DNA of 64,000 nucleotides from Bacillota bacterium (lineage in GTDB: Bacteria > Bacillota > Bacilli > Paenibacillales > UBA4045): NCBI GenBank assembly GCA_023441055.1, contig JAEZQY010000029.1, positions 186,001 to 250,000 of the forward strand. Direction: 5' to 3'. The notes under the pieces were generated by a model. It saw nothing but the letters and a program-made list of their open reading frames with translations. It was not told the DNA's origin and made no database searches. Of the stretch, positions 24,108-33,266 are shown one piece after another (positions within the stretch are counted from its first letter, which is position 1; each line of letters begins with the position of its first letter). The position numbers were made by a program, and so were the translations under genes.

Positions 24108-26381
24108 CTAATCCTGCTGATTCAGCTTCACGATCAGCTTCTCTCCCTCGACGTCCAGGTTCGGCAGCAGGCGGTCAAGCCACTTCGGCAGCCACCAGGC
24201 CTTGCGGTCGAATATCGCCATAACCGCCGGCACCAAGGTCATGCGCACCAGGAAGGCGTCGATGAATATGCCGACCGTCAGCGCGAAGCCGATTTGCTTA
24301 ATGATGATATCATCGGTGAAGATAAACCCGGCGAACACAGATACCATAATCACTGCAGCGGCAAGCACAACACGACTGGCTTGATTGTATCCAAGCACGA
24401 TCGACTCGGCCCCCCGATGGCCATGCACGTAGGATTCGCGCATGGAACTGACCAGGAACACCTGATAGTCCATCGCTAATCCATAGAGAATCCCCGTAAC
24501 GATGATCGGCATGAAGCTCAGCAGCGGTCCAGCCGTATCGAAGCCGAATACCGCGTGCAGCCAGCCCCACTGGAACACCGCTGTCGTACAGCCATACGTG
24601 GCCAATATGCTGAGCAGGAAGCCCACGGTCGCCTTGACCGGCACGACAACTGAACGGAATACCAGCATCAATATAAGTAAGGATAGAATCACAATAATGC
24701 CGATATAGATCGGGAATACATCGGCCAGCTTAGCCGACATATCGATATTGACTGCTGTAAAGCCTGTCACACCAAGCTGAATACCAGCAGTCTGCAGGAA
24801 TTCGGAATCCAGATTGCGCAACTTCGTGACAAGCTCCTTGGTCTCCGTGTCCGTCGGACCCGTCTCAGGGGTCAGGCTGAATATCGCCAGACTGCCGGTC
24901 TCGTTCACCCCAAGCGGTGATACCTGCGCGACATTGTCCTGACTCTGTAGCTCCATAATCAGGCCGATCATCTGTTCAGGCGTGAACACGGATCCGGCAT
25001 GCTGCTGCTCGGCAATCAGGACGAGCGGACCGTTCATGCCTTCGCCGAATGCCTCCGCAATGGCGTCATAGCTCTGTCTGGCCGCAGTATCCAGGTTCGC
25101 TGTAGCCGCCCCTGGAATGCCCATATCCATCTTCGCTGTGGGCAAGGACGCTGCCCCGAGCACAATAATGGTCCCGATGATGACGAGCCAGCGATGCTTC
25201 ACGACGCCTCGAATCCACTTATCAGAGAATCCGCTCGCGGTACCCTTGCTCGATCGCTCTTGATTGCGCCGACGAGCCTTCTGCGAACAGATGCGTTCGC
25301 CGACCAGACCGAGCATGGCCGGCAATAGCGTCAAGGCTAGCAGCACATTGATGAACACCGTTGTTGCAGCTACCACTGCCATAGTCGATAGGAACGAGAT
25401 ATCGATGACCAGCATGCCGCATAGCGCGATAATGACCGTCAATCCCGCGAAGAACACGGCGCTTCCCGCTGTACCAACTGCTCTGCTCGCAGCCTCTTGC
25501 GCGCTTAGTTCCTGATCGAAGATCAGACGGCGCTGCCGATTGACAATGAATAACGCATAGTCTATGCCTACCGCGAGGCCCACCATCAGGCCCAGGATGG
25601 CGGAGACGCTCGTCATCTCAATGAAGCGCGAGAGCGAGAAGGCACCGCCAACACCGATGCCCACTCCCAGCAGCGCGATCAGCAGCGGAAGACCGGCTGC
25701 TATAACAGAGCCTAACGCCAGCAGCAGGACAATGGCCGCGACAATTACGCCAATAATCTCTCCGTAGCCAAGCCCAATCTCGAATGGCAGCAGGGACTCG
25801 CTCGGCAATACGATCACGCCGGGCTGACGCTCCACCGCTCGGGCCGCTTCGATAATGGCGTCCTTAACATCCTGCGGAACCAAACTGACTTCTTCCGTGA
25901 ATTGAAATTGGAATAAGGCAATACTGCCATCCGCCGAGAGCAGCACCCCCGGCAGCGGATACCCATCCATCACCATATAGCCATACAGCGGTATCTGATA
26001 GCCGGGCACCTGCTGCGTCAGCATACTCAGCTCCTGAACACCCGCAGCATAGGTTGCCGGATTGACCACTTCTTCGAACTGATACACCTCGTTAATCGCC
26101 TGACCGATCGCAGCCATACGCTCGATCGTGTCCATTCGGTCATCTGTCGTGCTCTTGAACACGATGCTGCCCTGTCCGCCAGCAGCCAGCGGAAGCTCCT
26201 GGGCTAATTGATCCAGTATCCGCTGAGATTCCGTGCCTTCAATAGACATCTCCTGACCGACATGGATGCCATTAGCCGCGATTAACGATATAACGATCGC
26301 TAATAGCAAGAGCCAGCTAGTTACGAAGTACCACGGCTTGCGGTAAGCGGTCTTGCCTATCCGGTATAAGAATGTAGACAT
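24108..26381 (-). CDS. MMPL/RND family exporter
   Basis: 757-residue integral membrane protein with two repeated halves, each an N-terminal helix, a large external loop and five or six further helices. Proton-relay type segments occur in helix 4 of each half (LMVGLAVGIDYALFIVNRQRR and ILYGLAMDYQVFLVSSMRE). MMPL proteins export lipids or hydrophobic drugs using the proton gradient. ATG 26381 follows GAAGGGA at a somewhat long distance. The TetR gene is upstream on the same strand, and the 193-base gap carries two matching operator-like palindromes, so TetR probably represses it. Confidence 0.9.
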   Translation of the reverse strand: MSTFLYRIGKTAYRKPWYFVTSWLLLLAIVISLIAANGIHVGQEMSIEGTESQRILDQLAQELPLAAGGQGSIVFKSTTDDRMDTIERMAAIGQAINEVYQFEEVVNPATYAAGVQELSMLTQQVPGYQIPLYGYMVMDGYPLPGVLLSADGSIALFQFQFTEEVSLVPQDVKDAIIEAARAVERQPGVIVLPSESLLPFEIGLGYGEIIGVIVAAIVLLLALGSVIAAGLPLLIALLGVGIGVGGAFSLSRFIEMTSVSAILGLMVGLAVGIDYALFIVNRQRRLIFDQELSAQEAASRAVGTAGSAVFFAGLTVIIALCGMLVIDISFLSTMAVVAATTVFINVLLALTLLPAMLGLVGERICSQKARRRNQERSSKGTASGFSDKWIRGVVKHRWLVIIGTIIVLGAASLPTAKMDMGIPGAATANLDTAARQSYDAIAEAFGEGMNGPLVLIAEQQHAGSVFTPEQMIGLIMELQSQDNVAQVSPLGVNETGSLAIFSLTPETGPTDTETKELVTKLRNLDSEFLQTAGIQLGVTGFTAVNIDMSAKLADVFPIYIGIIVILSLLILMLVFRSVVVPVKATVGFLLSILATYGCTTAVFQWGWLHAVFGFDTAGPLLSFMPIIVTGILYGLAMDYQVFLVSSMRESYVHGHRGAESIVLGYNQASRVVLAAAVIMVSVFAGFIFTDDIIIKQIGFALTVGIFIDAFLVRMTLVPAVMAIFDRKAWWLPKWLDRLLPNLDVEGEKLIVKLNQQD

Positions 26382-26415
26382 GCTATAAACGATTCCCTTC
26401 TATTCCTAGAGTCTA

Positions 26416-26574
26416 AATCAATTTCATAACTACGCAAAACCTCTTAGCAGAGACTATATGCGACAACCGAGCTATGCGATTAGCTAACGGTTGCGCTGTA
26501 TTGACAGAGTGGATCGTTCAGATCAATATATAGTTCCCATTCTAGCTGCTTAGGCATTTATGAAATTGATTCAT
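26416..26574 (-). promoter_or_regulatory. Pair of operator-like palindromes before the MMPL gene
   Basis: AATCAATTTCATAA (26416-26429) recurs as its exact reverse complement TTATGAAATTGATT (26558-26571). The second copy extends to the near-palindrome ATGAA-ATTGA-TTCAT. The two sites flank the MMPL promoter region and fit binding by the adjacent TetR regulator. A further imperfect dyad (GCGACAACCG / CGGTTGCGC) lies between them. Confidence 0.5.
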
Positions 26575-27195
26575 CTAATGATTGAATCCATTGCGTAGAT
26601 ACTCATAAATCTTATCCAGGTACTGTTGGAATGAGGTGTCTGATGACGCTTCATCAGGAAGCAGCACTTGCACGCTGCCGTTCAACACAGGCAATATAGC
26701 GCCATACACCGCTCCAACAAGCAGATGAATATAAGCCTCATCATGCTTCCCATCCGAAATCGCCATAAGCGTGTTATGCGCATCAATTTGAATGTGATGC
26801 ATCTTGTTGAGGAAGAACGGGTGAAGAGACGGATGCTGAGCGCATAGCTGCATGAGCTGACTTAGCTTCCTAAGAAACGCCATAGTCATCTGCATGTGGA
26901 TCAATTGGAACAGAACATCCAGCATCGGTGTTTCCTCATTCAGATTAGCGAGCCAATTCTCGATCTCGATCGTATCGTCAGATATCGAGGCTCCTGCAAC
27001 GACTGCTTCCTCCTTACAGGAGAAATGATTGGCGAACGTTCTTCTGGAATAGCCTGCTCGAGACACGACATCTTCGACTACGAATCCATCGAATCCCGCT
27101 TCCAACGCAAGCTCGAATGCAGCGTCGGCGAGTGCCTTAACCGTTGCCTCTCTCTTCATAAGCCGCAAGTTAGGTTTCTTCATGGATGGTTTCAC
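26575..27195 (-). CDS. TetR family regulator of the MMPL exporter
   Basis: 206-residue repressor. The N-terminal HTH is VVEDVVSRAGYSRRTFANHFSCKEEAV; the C-terminal helical domain is not similar to anything I can name. GTG 27195 has GGAGT at a 6-base distance and is preferred; ATG 27183 is possible. It is upstream of and co-directional with the MMPL gene, and the shared palindromes suggest direct control of it. Confidence 0.87.
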   Translation of the reverse strand: MKPSMKKPNLRLMKREATVKALADAAFELALEAGFDGFVVEDVVSRAGYSRRTFANHFSCKEEAVVAGASISDDTIEIENWLANLNEETPMLDVLFQLIHMQMTMAFLRKLSQLMQLCAQHPSLHPFFLNKMHHIQIDAHNTLMAISDGKHDEAYIHLLVGAVYGAILPVLNGSVQVLLPDEASSDTSFQQYLDKIYEYLRNGFNH

Positions 27196-27251
27196 ACCTA
27201 CTCCTTCCCGATTTATATGTTGGGTATAATCGTCCCTATTCAGCTTACAAT

Positions 27252-27291
27252 AACATTGCCCAAAGTGCAATCTTGCACTTTGGGCAATGTT
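27252..27291. promoter_or_regulatory. 19-bp-arm perfect palindrome between araC-type and tetR genes
   Basis: ACATTGCCCAAAGTGCAA (27253-27270) is followed after TC by its exact reverse complement (27273-27290); one further A/T pair extends the arms to 19. It starts 5 bases after the AraC-type gene's stop (minus strand) and lies 57 bases before the TetR start. It may be a terminator, though no U-run follows, or a TetR-type operator. Confidence 0.6.
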
Positions 27292-27295
27292 TGTC

Positions 27296-28168
27296 CTATT
27301 TTGTTCTGACAGGTATCCAGATCTCGCTTCTGAATGTCGGTGAACCGTAATCCGTATTCGCATTCCATAGCATCTCAGGGCCGGGGGCCAGCTCATAGTT
27401 CGCAGATGGGAACCATTCGGAATAGATACGTCCCCATACCTGCTGCAGCGTCTCCGGGAATGGGCCCACCGCTTCGAAGACTGCCCATGTCGCCGCCTCT
27501 ACCTCCAGCTTGCTCCATCGCTCAGGACAGTCCTGATTCGTAGCGACGCCCACATAATGATCGAGCTCGCCCTGCTCTTCCATTCGCCCCTCAGAGAAAT
27601 TGACCGAAGCCTGCAGCATCCCCTTGGGCTCTACATTCGAGAGTGATTTCAGCTCGTCGATATCCTCGCTGGTTAAGCTCTTCCACATGGAGACAATCTC
27701 GTTATTGACACCTTCAAATTGAATAGGCACTCTCTTCTTCAGCCCGACTATGCGGAATGCGGCTTTCTCCTCCATACGATAATGCATGGCACTTCCTCCT
27801 TTAATCGTTAACTGGAAGGTCATAGGCGGATAAGCGATCAGCGGCCGACCATGTGCCTTCACCGCAGAGGGCGCAATGCCGTGTATGTGTTGGAAAGCTC
27901 TAGTGAAAGCGTCCGCTGAGCTATAGCCGTATTTGACCGCGACATCCAAGATTCTTAAATCACTGGTCTGCAGCTCGAATGCAGCTAACGTGAGGCGTCT
28001 ACGTCGAATGTATTCCGATAAAGTGATGCCCGCCAGATAGGAGAACATTCGGGTGAAGTGGTACTCGGAGCAATAGGCCAGCTTAGCCGCTTCCCTCAGA
28101 TCAATCTCATCAGCCAGATGCTCCTCCACGTAGTGTAAGGCCCTGTTCCAATTCGCCAGCCAATCCAT
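27296..28168 (-). CDS. AraC family regulator with GyrI-like effector domain
   Basis: 290-residue Rob/BmrR-like regulator. Two HTH motifs lie in residues 1-105 (DLREAAKLAYCSEYHFTRMF and ILDVAVKYGYSSADAFTRAF). A GyrI-like small-molecule-binding domain covers about 128-290, with the usual C-terminal EIWIPV. Such proteins bind drugs or other hydrophobic cations and activate efflux or detoxification genes. ATG 28168 follows GGGAGG. It lies just upstream of the TetR-MMPL pair on the same strand but is separated from it by the perfect palindrome. Confidence 0.9.
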   Translation of the reverse strand: MDWLANWNRALHYVEEHLADEIDLREAAKLAYCSEYHFTRMFSYLAGITLSEYIRRRRLTLAAFELQTSDLRILDVAVKYGYSSADAFTRAFQHIHGIAPSAVKAHGRPLIAYPPMTFQLTIKGGSAMHYRMEEKAAFRIVGLKKRVPIQFEGVNNEIVSMWKSLTSEDIDELKSLSNVEPKGMLQASVNFSEGRMEEQGELDHYVGVATNQDCPERWSKLEVEAATWAVFEAVGPFPETLQQVWGRIYSEWFPSANYELAPGPEMLWNANTDYGSPTFRSEIWIPVRTK

Positions 28169-28250
28169 ACGTCTGACCTCCCTTCCAAGGTAAGCTTATC
28201 AAGTTCCGAAAGCCGAAGTCCGACATCTGATGCACGGTTGTGCAGGGTGG

Positions 28251-28496
28251 TCAGTTGTCGGGAGCTCGCTCGCTGCCGCTCCCATCGTCCCGCTCCTCTC
28301 GATACTCGAGAATATCTCCCGGCTGGCATTCCAGCGCTCGGCAGATCGCCTCTAATGTCGACAAGCGGATCGCCTTGGCCTTGCCATTCTTCAGGATGGA
28401 GAGATTCGCCATGGTGATTCCAACTCGCTCTGTCAGCTCGGTTACACTCATCTTCCTTCTAGCCAGCATCACATCTATATGAATGATAATCGCCAT
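28251..28496 (-). CDS. Small XRE-family regulator (YozG-like)
   Basis: 81-residue Cro/CI-type DNA-binding protein: MSVTELTERVGITMANLSILKNGKAKAIRLSTLEAICRALECQPGDIL in short is one HTH_3 domain. ATG 28496 has GAGGTG six bases upstream. It follows the DUF2975 membrane-protein gene by 10 bases; this pair is recurrent in Firmicutes, and the small regulator is thought to control the membrane partner's operon. Confidence 0.88.
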   Translation of the reverse strand: MAIIIHIDVMLARRKMSVTELTERVGITMANLSILKNGKAKAIRLSTLEAICRALECQPGDILEYREERDDGSGSERAPDN

Positions 28497-28506
28497 AGGA
28501 TTCACC

Positions 28507-28989
28507 TCACACCGTTAAGTCATTCTCAGATTTAATCGCAATCGCTTCCTCTAGAAGCTTCTCAAGCACAGCCGCGAATACAGCAACGACCACAGCCGCG
28601 AAGATCAGCACCATGCCAATCAGGATGAAGCCCGGAGCGTCATCCCGCTCAGCCACGAGATAGAAGAGCGGCAAGCCGACCGCCAGCAAGCCGCTGATGC
28701 CAGCCGCGCAATACTTAATCATCTTCAGCGCGCGTACCGACAATCCTGAGAACGCCTGATTGCGATCAATATAACCCAAGAGCTTGAATGCCTGATACAG
28801 CGCAAAATAGAACAGAATCGCCGCCGGATACAAGTCGATATAGAACAGCACCTCGATCCAGGATTGATCGGGATATAACGATGCTGCGAAGCCAGCTAGC
28901 TTCGGAACGACAAATAGACAAATCGCAAGAACTGGAATGCCGATTAGAATGACAGCCGCCCTCAAGAACAGGGTTGTCCCTCTTTTCAT
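28507..28989 (-). CDS. DUF2975 membrane protein
   Basis: 160-residue protein with four hydrophobic helices (about 10-32, 48-72, 95-115, 125-150), matching DUF2975. Its function is unknown. I prefer ATG 28989 with GAGGCGG upstream to the earlier in-frame TTG at 29010. It is the first gene of a two-gene unit with the XRE regulator. Confidence 0.85.
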   Translation of the reverse strand: MKRGTTLFLRAAVILIGIPVLAICLFVVPKLAGFAASLYPDQSWIEVLFYIDLYPAAILFYFALYQAFKLLGYIDRNQAFSGLSVRALKMIKYCAAGISGLLAVGLPLFYLVAERDDAPGFILIGMVLIFAAVVVAVFAAVLEKLLEEAIAIKSENDLTV

Positions 28990-29179
28990 CTTTACCGCCT
29001 CACTTGTCAATGAATTTAAAATGACTTTATCACATCGTTTATTGTTTTACAATAAATAAGTATTATTTTATGATAAAAATATGTTGTATTACATGACTAC
29101 GCGATCGTATGAGCTGCTCGTATTAATCCGCCTTGCCGGTGAAATACTAGTGGGATAACGGGATGGAAAGGTGAGTGCC

Positions 29180-29683
29180 ATGACAACCATGACGAATACT
29201 GCGACGAATAACCAAGAGGCCATTGCGAAGGTTCGCGAGCTGATTAAGAATATCGACACCGCGATGCTGACTACAGTCTCGGAGGAAGGCCTGGTTTCTC
29301 GTCCTATGAAAACCCAAGAGGTGGAGTTTGATGGCGATCTCTGGTTCTTAACGAAGAAGGATACGGGGAAATTCCATGAGCTGCTGCGAAATCGGCAGGT
29401 CAACGTTGCGTATGCAGGAAAGTCCTTCGTCTCCATTCGTGGTGAAGCTGAGCTGGTGGAGGATGTAGATAAGGTGAAATCGTTCTGGAATGCCGCCTAT
29501 GAGGAATTGCTGGAGACGACCTATGATGATCCCAATCTGGTGCTGATCAAGGTCAACCCTGAAACCGCCGAATATTGGGATGCCGGTAACAAGTTTAAGA
29601 TGGTCAAATTCTTATTCAATCGAATGCTGGGCAAAGACACAGAAGGCTCGCCTATGAATCAGATCCTTACTTTCTCTGAATGA
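29180..29683 (+). CDS. Pyridoxamine 5'-phosphate oxidase-like protein (general stress protein 26 type)
   Basis: 167-residue split-barrel flavin-binding protein. The family segments are AMLTTVSEEGLVSRPMKTQEV, LWFLTKKDTGKFHEL and VNVAYAGKSFVSIRGEAEL. Members bind FMN or a related flavin and are induced by general stress; the reaction is not established. ATG 29180 is preceded by AAAGGTGAG; GTG 29171 is possible but overlaps that SD. Confidence 0.87.
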   Translation: MTTMTNTATNNQEAIAKVRELIKNIDTAMLTTVSEEGLVSRPMKTQEVEFDGDLWFLTKKDTGKFHELLRNRQVNVAYAGKSFVSIRGEAELVEDVDKVKSFWNAAYEELLETTYDDPNLVLIKVNPETAEYWDAGNKFKMVKFLFNRMLGKDTEGSPMNQILTFSE

Positions 29684-29791
29684 AGGAGATGATCGCTTAG
29701 GAGTATCCTCAGCATCGCTGTATGAATATGGATATTTCCAGATCATGCAGATAGAACGTTCCCCGATTCACTTGGGCCGTCCGCGTTCTGC

Positions 29792-30409
29792 TTATGTAGC
29801 AAGTCCAATTGATGCTCGGTCATAGCCGGTATCTCTTAATGCTTTTTAGATAAAGTGCGCGACATCCGCCCGCGGAATCGACCTTGATTTCTCTGGTACG
29901 CCTGCGGCGGATTCTCTGTACGTTCCTGCAGCGGGCTGATTGGTCAGACCTAACGGTCTAACAATGGTGTAGTTCAGATCATATGCTAGAATATGATCGA
30001 CAGCGGCTCGATGATCCATGAGCGGATTCTTAAGCAATCTCATGATGAGCTTCCCGCTTAGGCCTGGCAGCTCTCGGTCGATGCCCGCAGATGCCGTATA
30101 GACAATGCGCTTCACATGATGCTGCAGCATACCCGCGACGATACAAGCGGTCATCTGCTGCAGCTCTGTGGATTTCTTCATTCCTTGACTAGAGCCCAGA
30201 CAGGACACGACGGCATCATGCCCTGCAATCGCTGCGGACACGTCGTCCTGGTTGAGGGCATCCCCTGTTACAATTGTAAGATGCTCATGTGTGACTTGCA
30301 GCTTCGCTGGTGTCCGTACGAACGCAGTTACTTCATAGCCCTCCTGCAGCGCCTGCCTCACAACCGCTTGACCTACACCGCCCGTTGCGCCAAAAATAAT
30401 GATTCTCAT
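29792..30409 (-). pseudogene. NmrA/SDR-type NAD(P)H-binding oxidoreductase with a premature stop
   Basis: YwnB-like atypical SDR. It starts with the nucleotide-binding GATGGVGQAVV and contains YTASAGIDRE and IVRPLGLTNQP. The frame stops at TAA 29846-29848 right after RADVAHFI. Reading on in the same frame gives KALRDTGYDRASIGLAT and a second stop at 29792-29794. That tail fits the usual C terminus and restores the family length (205 codons). The stop therefore looks like a single nonsense change (AAA, CAA or GAA to TAA). The 187-residue product might retain some activity, since only the last helix is lost. Confidence 0.8.
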
Positions 30410-30619
30410 CGTTATCCACCTTTCACTAGTGAGCCCTAATCGTTACCGCTTCTCCTCTCATTTAAACATAATTGATACAGGATGCCAATCCAGATAAACG
30501 GCTCTGCCGTCCTCCAAGTTTGCGTAGCAAACTACTTCGTAAGCAAGGGCGTTTCCGTTTAGCGTCGATATATAAGCAGCTTTAAGTTGAAAACCTATTA
30601 AGTCTTATATATTCATAAA

Positions 30620-30663
30620 GAAGCCGAGTACACCAGGACGGCTCCTGCTCGTTACTCGGCTTC
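30620..30663 (-). terminator. Terminator of the secreted-protein gene
   Basis: GAAGCCGAGTA (30620-30630) pairs with TACTCGGCTTC (30653-30663), with a loop that itself contains AGGACGGCTCCT. It follows the minus-strand stop at 30681. Confidence 0.75.
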
Positions 30664-30680
30664 ATGTAGGGTAAGTCAGC

Positions 30681-31337
30681 TTAGAATTTCTCAGGGAATT
30701 GCTTGATGATTCCTTCCGTGAGCATGTCAGCAAAATGAATCATATGGATCTCGTTCTTATCTGTTGCTGCAATATCTGCCTTCCAATCTCCTCGGAGACA
30801 GCTAAGGACAATTTCTGTAATCAACTGGAGATGTTCATACAGCATCTGCTGCATCTCTTTGAACGTCCAGTTCGGGTTGAGTGTGCTTAGCAGCTTCGCG
30901 ATCTCATCGGCATTGCGATGCCAGTCCGCCTGTAGCTTCTTCACATCCGCCTGTTTGTTCGACTTGGCTGCTTCAACGATTTTACCTGCAATCAGGATAT
31001 GCGCTTTAAGCAGTTCAGCCAGCTTATTACCAGCTGCTTCCCCATAATAAGGCTTGAATAAGTTACCGATGTCCTGCTGGTTCTGTAATAGTCGGTTTAA
31101 CACATCCTGTTGATCTTGACGATTAGAGATGGCACTGACAATATAGCTTCTTGTCCAAATCGTATGATCAATCCAAGCCTTCTGCATATCAACTTTCAGT
31201 TGTACCATTGCGGGACTTATGCACGAATCCTTATCCTTGATCGCATTCGCATGCGCGAATTCTTGCGGCGGTACGATGCTAAATACGAGCGCCAAGGTTA
31301 GAAGCGGCGCGAGTACATTCTTGATGTTCACATTCAT
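30681..31337 (-). CDS. Secreted helical protein of unknown function
   Basis: 218 residues. A signal peptide (about 1-31, hydrophobic VLAPLLTLALVFSIV, cleavage near AHANA) is followed by a mainly helical, amphipathic domain with no cysteine-rich or catalytic motif I recognise. Similar proteins are common in Bacillus and Paenibacillus without a known role. ATG 31337 is preceded by GAGGAGCAG. It neighbours a decayed manganese-catalase fragment on the other strand. Confidence 0.75.
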   Translation of the reverse strand: MNVNIKNVLAPLLTLALVFSIVPPQEFAHANAIKDKDSCISPAMVQLKVDMQKAWIDHTIWTRSYIVSAISNRQDQQDVLNRLLQNQQDIGNLFKPYYGEAAGNKLAELLKAHILIAGKIVEAAKSNKQADVKKLQADWHRNADEIAKLLSTLNPNWTFKEMQQMLYEHLQLITEIVLSCLRGDWKADIAATDKNEIHMIHFADMLTEGIIKQFPEKF

Positions 31338-31409
31338 CTGCTCCTCTGCACGTAAGGTATGAACAGGCCGTATTATTATGATTCGAATACCATAAATTAT
31401 GCAGAGTAG

Positions 31410-31613
31410 GATTTAATCAACATGATTGTCCCGGATCAGCCTGACCCTCAGGCTGCGAAGGTCATGCAAGAGGTACACGGCGGGCGGTTCGGCGAGTTGC
31501 GTATCATGATGCAGTTCTTCTTCCAAAGCAATAACTTTCGTGGACAAGCGTTACAATATCGCGACCTGATTCGCGGTGTGTTCCTGGAAGAGATCTTAAT
31601 GCATAACCAATAA
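31410..31613 (+). pseudogene. Manganese catalase N-terminal fragment
   Basis: The frame reads through PDQPDPQAAKVMQE, GGRFGELRIMMQFFFQSNNFRG and YRDLIRGVFLEEI, which match the first helices of manganese catalase/CotJC-type proteins including the first metal-ligand Glu. It ends after 63 codons (from ATG 31422), just where the family has the EEIxHVE metal site; here EEI is followed by LMHNQ and a stop. Coding similarity (DLIN) extends upstream of the ATG to a stop at 31407, so the 5' end is lost too. The intact protein is about 200-300 residues, so this cannot be functional. Confidence 0.75.
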
Positions 31614-31635
31614 GATACGCAGCAATCATCTCAAT

Positions 31636-32649
31636 TTAGCGGAAGTGCTCCGCGGCCTCGGCAGCAATGCTCTCTGGCGCCTTTAAGCTCAGCGATTCAC
31701 TATGCAGGAAGTTCAAGGTATGGATATCGCTAGTTCCTAAAGCGCCATACGTAAGCCGCGGCACCAGACGAATATGCGCCCGACCCGAAGATGGCTGAAT
31801 GGGGATGAACATAGCCAGGTTAAAGCTAGCCAGTCCCTTCTCGTTCAAATAGGGGAAGAAGCGCATCATACTGTTCGCAATTGCCTCGCAGCCGGATGCA
31901 TCTAGCTCCGTGAATGAATGTACGCCTTCGAACACCCCGATGAAATCCATATGACTTCGTGGAGCGAAGGCGTGCACCCAGTTCAATTGGTTCTGTTGCC
32001 CGACCCAGCGAACACCGAGGCGTCGCTCTTCCTCGATCAAGGCTCCATAATAATCTGCACCATGCTCCTTATAATAGCGTTGAACTGCTGCAGAAGTGAC
32101 TGCCTGATAGCGCGTCGGATGCTCCGAGGCCAGCACCTGGATATGCGGATGCAGAATGCTTCCACCCGAAGGGGGGAGATAGTTCCAATTGATTGACACA
32201 TGCTTCACGGTTGGATCGGTGGCAATGACCTTCTCCAGATATCGATGGGCGAGTAGGAAGGCATCGCTTATGCGATCTGCAGTAAATTCCTCCAGCCTCG
32301 TGTAATGCTGCTTCGTTATACGGATAACGGCGTTATGCTTGGCATAGGGGAACAGGTTAGGGAATAGGACCGCTTCCCCCTTCTCCATTCGCCCGCCCTC
32401 CATCACCTGATCCGGAAACTTAGGGGTAGCAGCCCGTACATTCTCCTCACAGAACGGACACCACCCCTTCGAGGCTTCCTCTGTGTAATCCGGCGGCGCG
32501 AACGGCGCTCCGGGATCGAACAGAATCCGTGATGTCTCCCCTGTCAAGGGGTCATACCGAATTTCCGTTGCCCGGTCTATCAGCTTACCGTCTTGCATAG
32601 GGTCATGAAGTGTTAACCATTCCTGTTCCTTGCGAAATGTAATCGTCAC
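31636..32649 (-). CDS. Galactose-1-phosphate uridylyltransferase-like HIT-superfamily protein
   Basis: 337-residue nucleotidyl transferase of the GalT/HIT superfamily. The active-site HPH triad is ILHPHIQVLASEHP around residue 170, and a CPFCEEN zinc-type motif lies near residue 65. It is divergent from true GalT and might act as an ADP- or UDP-sugar pyrophosphorylase or transferase. GTG 32649 has GGAGGG seven bases upstream and is preferred to upstream ATGs. The 3' end lies just past the catalase fragment. Confidence 0.75.
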   Translation of the reverse strand: MTITFRKEQEWLTLHDPMQDGKLIDRATEIRYDPLTGETSRILFDPGAPFAPPDYTEEASKGWCPFCEENVRAATPKFPDQVMEGGRMEKGEAVLFPNLFPYAKHNAVIRITKQHYTRLEEFTADRISDAFLLAHRYLEKVIATDPTVKHVSINWNYLPPSGGSILHPHIQVLASEHPTRYQAVTSAAVQRYYKEHGADYYGALIEEERRLGVRWVGQQNQLNWVHAFAPRSHMDFIGVFEGVHSFTELDASGCEAIANSMMRFFPYLNEKGLASFNLAMFIPIQPSSGRAHIRLVPRLTYGALGTSDIHTLNFLHSESLSLKAPESIAAEAAEHFR

Positions 32650-32794
32650 TGGACAGCCCTCCATTGCATCTGCTTTTATCGAGCATACCATAATGAACCG
32701 CAGGTCGGGAATGAGCTGTGGTGTTGGAGCGATTTCGAAAATTGTTGATGATTGGCTATACTAGATAGTAAATCATTTTAAGGAGGAGCATAGT

Positions 32795-33190
32795 ATGGAC
32801 AAGGTATTACCATTCTTAATGTTTCAAGGCGGCAAGGCGGAAGAAGCGATGAACTTTTACACATCGCTCATTGAGGATTCTGAAATTACAAGCATTATTC
32901 GATATGGCGCTAATGAAGCTGGTGATGAAGGAACGGTCATGCAGGCTACTTTCACTTTAAAAGGGCAGACGTTTATGTGTATCGACAGTAATGTCAAACA
33001 TGCTTTTTCCTTTACACCTTCGTTCTCTATTTATGTTACGTGTAGTACGGAGGAAGAAATCGATACGCTGTATGCAAAGCTAATCGAAGAAGGTCAAGCT
33101 TTAATGCCACTAGGGAGTTATGGGTTCAGCAGGAAGTTCGGCTGGCTGAATGACCGCTACGGGGTGTCGTGGCAAATAAACTTTATCTAA
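32795..33190 (+). CDS. PhnB-like VOC superfamily protein
   Basis: 131-residue protein of the glyoxalase/VOC fold, 3-demethylubiquinone methyltransferase-like subgroup. Family segments: KVLPFLMFQGGKAEEAMNFYTSLI at the N terminus and GFSRKFGWLNDRYGVSWQINF at the C terminus. Function unknown. AAGGAGGAG lies just before ATG 32795. Confidence 0.88.
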   Translation: MDKVLPFLMFQGGKAEEAMNFYTSLIEDSEITSIIRYGANEAGDEGTVMQATFTLKGQTFMCIDSNVKHAFSFTPSFSIYVTCSTEEEIDTLYAKLIEEGQALMPLGSYGFSRKFGWLNDRYGVSWQINFI

Positions 33191-33207
33191 GGCGTGCGAG
33201 AATACGA

Positions 33208-33235
33208 GAAGCCGCCTTGAAATAAAGGCGGCTTC
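33208..33235. terminator. Terminator between the VOC gene and the SLH gene
   Basis: GAAGCCGCCTT pairs with AAGGCGGCTTC around a 6-base loop, between two convergent genes. Confidence 0.8.
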
Positions 33236-33266
33236 GCACATCTAGGCCCCTCCAGGCCCCTTACTC

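Noticed and set aside
23882..24223. 113-codon plus-strand frame with a 15-residue peptide repeat
   Set aside because: It is produced by the 45-bp DNA repeat being divisible by three and runs antisense into the MMPL gene; no SD.
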